Assembly (NCBI GenBank): GCA_020740775.1
Contig: JAHEWK010000013.1
Coordinates: 744,001 to 808,000, forward strand
From: Ilyonectria destructans
Taxonomy: Eukaryota > Ascomycota > Sordariomycetes > Hypocreales > Nectriaceae
Length of the DNA stretch: 64,000 nt
Reading direction: 5' to 3'
In this document: positions 60,201 through 64,000 of the stretch, one piece after another
Layout: every line of letters begins with the position of its first letter
Position numbering within the stretch: position 1 is the stretch's first letter
Notes under the pieces: model-generated
The model's input: only the letters and a program-made list of their open reading frames with translations
Database searches by the model: none
What the model was told of the DNA's origin: nothing
Program-made: the position numbers and the translations under genes

Positions 60201-60490
60201 CCGGACCTCATCTGCCTACTTGATGCTGAGGATGGCAGAGCATTGGGCACCCAGGATTATCGATACGGGTTGCGGGTTCATGTTGTGGTCTTGGCTGGGA
60301 GCCCGCAATGGACACAAGGAGAAGGCCTTAAGAACGGAGGTCCAAAAGCTTTTGGGTGAGTTTGCGCTGTGGTTTGCATACACCTATACGTGACAAGCAC
60401 TAATACGGCGATTGTAGGCTCGACATTGAGTATATCCCTATCGCAGAATCCAAAACAGCCACTTCTGTCTTCGTAGACTATAGTGCTTAG
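57272..60490 (+). CDS. HyuA hydantoinase fused to S-methyl-thiohydantoin desulfurase (DUF917)
   Basis: Exons: 57272-57299, 57355-57551, 57612-57780, 57843-58170, 58223-60355, 60418-60490; 975 aa. The N-terminal part (residues 1 to about 560) is hydantoinase/oxoprolinase A, an ATP-dependent amidohydrolase with an ASKHA fold: GVDVGGTNTDAVAID, GTTHFINAVIE, FLTKNDGTL, DIGGTTSDVCAVE, VLVGGGSI. From about 595 to the end is DUF917, now named S-methyl-thiohydantoin desulfurase domain: IAEGCAILGCGGGGDVYAS, MSLEIGGSNGMRG, LMGRAYPNLWQVTP. A Ser/Thr/Pro-rich linker of about 35 residues joins them. No HyuB partner is in the window. The fusion suggests one protein that removes sulfur from a thiohydantoin and then opens the hydantoin ring; this is inference. 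Intron 4 has a GC donor. Confidence 0.88.
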
Positions 60491-61422
60491 ATCGTTCACA
60501 CCTAAAATAATCTCAGAAGTCTACTTTGATTTATTTATAGATTATCTGCCCAAGATACGTTTAGTTCCATGCTACCCTTCCGGCTGTGCCCGGTTTGTCT
60601 AGATAACATCATACTGCCACCTTAGTTTCCACCCCAGTCTAGACTTTCACGTGCTTAGGTGAGGGGTTGAACTGTTTGGCGTTCTTCAATTCACGCACGA
60701 ATGAACGGTTTACCTTAAAGAGAATATGTATTAGATATTGTCAAGAGGTCAAAGATGTGTGTATTGTTATGATTATCATGAGCTAGCTAGGCGGGGGAAT
60801 TGGAGCCTGTATTAGGTCCCGGCTGCCTGAGGTCGTGGGCGGCCGTGGACTTGCTTCAACAGATATCTCTGCCAAAATCAGAGGCAACGATGGGCAATCG
60901 AAACGATGATCTTTTCTCTAGGACATGGTATTCTGAGCGTCGATCTTTCCGAAAGAGGTATCATATACCACTTCCCGCGTCATTTTGTCTGGCATGTTGG
61001 CGAATGAAGCATCATTAAGCGCTATCGACGGACTGGACGATCGGTTGTCTCAAATGACGAAGAAACAGTGCGAAGCCGATCTGTCAACCGAAAGAAATGA
61101 TCGACGGGACGAAATCAGGCTACTGCAAGCGTAAGCGGTGCTCACCTTGGACTAAAGCGGATTAAAGCCGAAGCCACCGAGTCAAGACGGCGTGTTTTGT
61201 CTCGGCCTCCAGATGCGGCAAAACTAGCCCCTACCCCAGATTCTCCGCAATTCTTCTACCTGGCATCCTCTAAAGCTGGGGGAGACACGAGAGCAATCTC
61301 CTACGTCAAGGTATTTAACAGTTGAGGTTCTGGCCAATTTTGTCGATGAAAAATACACATCACAGCGACTCTTGTGATAATCATTCCCACCTCATATCCG
61401 ACATTCCTCTCGACATCCAGCC
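60491..61422. other. intergenic, sugar carrier promoter
   Basis: 932 bp. It contains one ACCACTTCCCGCG (60968-60980), the core seen at 13.1-13.4 kb, and GCAAGCGTAAGCG at 61125, the 13-mer also found at 50294. Confidence 0.45.
60968..60980 (+). repeat. distant copy of the CCACTTCCCGC core
   Basis: TA is directly followed by CCACTTCCCGCG, about 450 bp upstream of the second sugar carrier. This core is exact; the longer element end is not. Confidence 0.4.
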
Positions 61423-63078
61423 ATGGCTCTCATAAGCCTTGGACGAGGCAAAAGCCTTCAATTTGGCGTCACAACCTGCTGTCTTATTGCATTTTTGTTG
61501 TTTGGCTACGATCAGGGAGTCTTTGGTGGCATTCTCCAGAACGAATCATGGCTCAATCAGTTTAACCACCCTGGTGACACCAAGACGGGGATTATCGTGT
61601 CGTGTTATAATCTGGGTTGTCTGATGGGCTGCGTCAGTAAGTTATTCGAAGGATCGGTTTCAAATACAAGAAATCATCTAATTTACTCTCGATAGTCAAT
61701 TTCGTCATCGGCGATACCCTTGGCCGACGTAGAACCATCTGGCTCGCGATGGCTTTCGTGATTGTTGGAGCGATTTTGCAAACAACTGCATACACAGTAC
61801 CTCATCTTGTCATTGGCCGGGTGGTAACAGGCTTCGGGACGGGAATAAAGACATCTACGGTGCCAATGTAAGTTCCACAAAGCTGAGCACTATGGACACC
61901 AAGCTAACAAACTCAGGTACCAGTCAGAGCTTTGCGATCAGAAATCCCGCGGCCGCCTTGTCTCGAGCGAAGTCCTCTTCGTTGGAGTCGGAATTGTCTT
62001 TGCCTACTGGTTTGACTTTGGCATGTCCTATGTTGGCGGCGAAGTGGCCTGGAGGCTGCCGATTGCGTTCCAGATTACATTTGCACTCGTGGTTGTGCTA
62101 CTTGTTTTTGGGCTGCCTGAGTCACCGCGCTGGCTCCTTGTCAAAGGCCGGGAGCAAGAAGCTATCCAGGTACTCTGCGATGTCTACGAAAAGCAGCCTT
62201 CCGACGAGTTTGTTGTCTCGGAAGTCACAGCCATCAAGCAAGCTATTGCACTAGAGCACGCATCCAACGAGGACGGCTCATTCCTCAGTGTGTTCAAGAA
62301 CGACGACATCAAGACCGGCTATCGTGTTCTCCTTGCTTGGGGTGTACAATTCATGAATCAAGCAGGAGGCATAAATCTGGTCGTATACTATGCCCCGTCG
62401 GTCCTCGTCCAAAACGTCGGACTTTCACCGCGTACCGCGCAAATTCTCGGCGGCTGCATCAACATGATGTTCATGTTTGGCTCTATTTTGCCTTCTTTCG
62501 CCCTTGATCGTATGGGGCGTCGCAAAACAATGCTCTGGGGCTGTGCGGGATTGAGCGTTTGTATGCTGATGATCTCGGCCCTCCTCTCCCGAGTCGGGCA
62601 CGAAAATGGCCATGCATGTGCTTCTGCTTCGGTGGCTTTCTTCTTCCTGTACATGTTGATATTCGGCATGAGCGTCAACTGCGTCCCATGGGTGTACGTT
62701 CCAGAAATTCTCCCCCTCCAGGCTCGCACTCGGGGAACCGCGATCGGCATCAGTTCGAACTGGCTATGGAACTTCACTGTGGTCATGATTACACCCGTGA
62801 TCATCAACCGTTTGAAATGGGTTGCATACATGATATTCTTTGTTACGAACCTCCTTTTCGTGCCTGTCTTCTATCTCTATTATCCGGAGACTAGCAACCT
62901 AAAGCTTGAAGATATTGACCACATTTTCACCCAGGGAAAGAACCCGGTGGCTGTTGCTCGGGATATTGCGAAAAAGGGAAAGCAAGGGTTAGTGGATTTG
63001 ACCAGTAACCCCAGCTCGACGGATGGGACTGGGAATGACACAGAGAAAGCGCAGGAAATGGCGATGGAAAGTGTGTAA
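61423..63078 (+). CDS. MFS sugar transporter
   Basis: Exons: 61423-61636, 61696-61867, 61917-63078; 515 aa. Sugar porter family with FLLFGYDQGVFGGIL in helix 1, GDTLGRRRTIW, RVVTGFGTGIKTSTVPMYQSE, KSRGRL, PESPRWLLVKGR, MNQAGGINLVVYYAPSVL in helix 7, DRMGRRKTM, VPWVYVPEILPLQARTRGTA and the end motif YPETSNLKLEDIDHIF. All junctions join in phase. The cytosolic tail is polar. It probably sits in the plasma membrane as a proton-linked hexose or oligosaccharide carrier. It is unrelated in detail to the carrier at 13.8 kb (different helix 1 and tail). The specific sugar is unknown. Confidence 0.93.
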
Positions 63079-63667
63079 ACTCTTGAGTGGTGGGAGCGGT
63101 CTCTGTTTGGAAGACAAATAGGTCGAAGTGCCCTCCTCGGCCTAGACCGCGCTTATAACCTGTACCAGCCACAATTGACTCTCCTGACCAGAACCAACCC
63201 ATTTCGATGTATTCGTTTAGATCAGGAATTCGCCTCTGGTGACCCAACACGGGGCTAATCTGTAGTCAGCCTTATCGATGGCGCTATGGGTAGCCTGCTA
63301 GCGCTGAGTCGACTCTGATGGGCTTTCCAAGAGGCTTCCTGTATCTGGATCAACATGGCACCGTATCATTCGTCCCGGGGTTTATAGTGCATTGGCGTGC
63401 ATGCATGTCGCGCTATTCGAACTTCCATGAAATGAATATCTGTAAAATGTCCTGGGGCTGTGTAGTGGCGAAGTAACACCCTGCAGGCGCCTCTTTTGGC
63501 TATATTCAGCTGCTGCAACCGCTCCGCCTTGGACATCAATAGAGCCAATGCCCAGTTACAGGCGCGCATAATAGAGATCAATTCCTCCACCTCTCCACTC
63601 ATTCTCATGCTCTTCCCACCCAACAGTTCAGTCCACTGCTTCCGGACCGCGTCGCTGTCCCGCAAAG
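63079..63667. other. intergenic
   Basis: 589 bp between the sugar carrier and the HET gene. No supported gene on either strand. Confidence 0.4.
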
Positions 63668-64000
63668 ATGCCTCTAGCAATCTTCAAACACAAACCTATT
63701 GATCTAGCGAGCGATGCTATCCGGCTTGTTCGTATCTTCAAGGGTTACTTCAACGAGTCGATTAGCTGCGAGCTGTTTGAGACATGGCTCCACGAAGTCG
63801 AAGGTGTCCCCTTCGAAGCGTTGTCCTACGCTTGGGGTGGCACCCGGAAATCCGCAGAAATCGTCGTCAATGGATGCAGTGCAAATGTCACCGAAAACTT
63901 GTACACGGCATTGCAGCATCTAAGATTAGAACATCGCGATCGAGTCATGTGGATTGATGCTATTTGCATTGACCAGGACAACAGCAAAGAGCAGGGCCAT
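63668..64000 (+). CDS. HET-domain protein, 5' part
   Basis: Starts with ATGCCTCTAGC and stays open to the window edge (111 codons). The heterokaryon-incompatibility domain is clear: FEALSYAWGG, then NLYTALQHLRL, then MWIDAICIDQDN. These proteins trigger programmed cell death when unlike fungal individuals fuse, or act in related immune-like responses; many have further repeats or NACHT domains after the HET part, which would be outside the window. No intron in the visible portion. Confidence 0.9.
   Translation, partial: MPLAIFKHKPIDLASDAIRLVRIFKGYFNESISCELFETWLHEVEGVPFEALSYAWGGTRKSAEIVVNGCSANVTENLYTALQHLRLEHRDRVMWIDAICIDQDNSKEQGH

Noticed and set aside
63366..63680. 104-codon minus-strand frame overlapping the HET start
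   Set aside because: No family similarity that I recognise, and it overlaps the well-supported HET gene head on.
1..64000. tRNA genes, CRISPR arrays, rRNA, bacterial-type operons
   Set aside because: No B-box/GTTCGAATC-type tRNA signal, no spaced direct-repeat array and no rRNA-like stretch was seen; the DNA is clearly fungal nuclear.

Overview
The window is nuclear DNA of a filamentous ascomycete, most likely a Sordariomycete and possibly Hypocreales (Fusarium-like). The evidence is the many short introns (about 45-75 nt, GT-AG with CTAAC/CTGAC-type branch sites), genes on both strands without operons, Zn2Cys6 regulators, a HET-domain gene, and many hydrolases and MFS carriers typical of plant-associated soil fungi. 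No tRNA, rRNA, CRISPR or intact transposon was seen. Exon boundaries below were worked out by hand from splice sites, reading phase and family similarity.

Layout. (1) 1-3294: 3' part of a large NO VEIN/sacsin-like gene. (2) 5.5-9.5 kb: an Old Yellow Enzyme and a convergent secreted carboxylesterase, followed by a broken SMP-30 lactonase relic. (3) 10.1-21.6 kb: a sugar-use group with a GH3 beta-glucosidase and a divergent sugar MFS carrier. Their shared promoter holds a small TA-flanked inverted-repeat element. A C2H2 + Zn2Cys6 regulator and a FAD monooxygenase follow. (4) 21.6-26.9 kb: a 5.3-kb stretch with no supportable gene. (5) 26.9-34.7 kb: a ring-hydroxylating oxygenase that has lost its Rieske cluster motif, a membrane acyltransferase and a CorA-like transporter. 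(6) 35.2-39.5 kb: a protein kinase flanked by two tiny three-exon genes that may be related. (7) 40.6-50.0 kb: GH10 xylanase, a Dal5-type permease divergent from a dipeptidase, and a secreted GH35 beta-galactosidase. (8) 50.5-63.1 kb: epoxide hydrolase, NtaA/DszA-type flavin monooxygenase, a second Dal5-type permease, a HyuA hydantoinase fused to an S-methyl-thiohydantoin-desulfurase (DUF917) domain, and a second sugar carrier. (9) 63.7 kb to the end: start of a HET-domain gene.

How it may work together (inference). Regions 3 and 7 fit extracellular breakdown of plant polysaccharides (xylanase, beta-galactosidase), uptake, and hydrolysis of beta-glucosides. Region 8 looks like a catabolic set for a nitrogen/sulfur heterocycle, with the HyuA-desulfurase fusion as its centre. 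The points most worth checking are the Rieske-less oxygenase, the HyuA/desulfurase fusion and its neighbours, the two tiny spliced genes, three GC-AG introns required by reading phase, and the repeat-built promoters at 13.1-13.4 kb and 44.2-44.5 kb.
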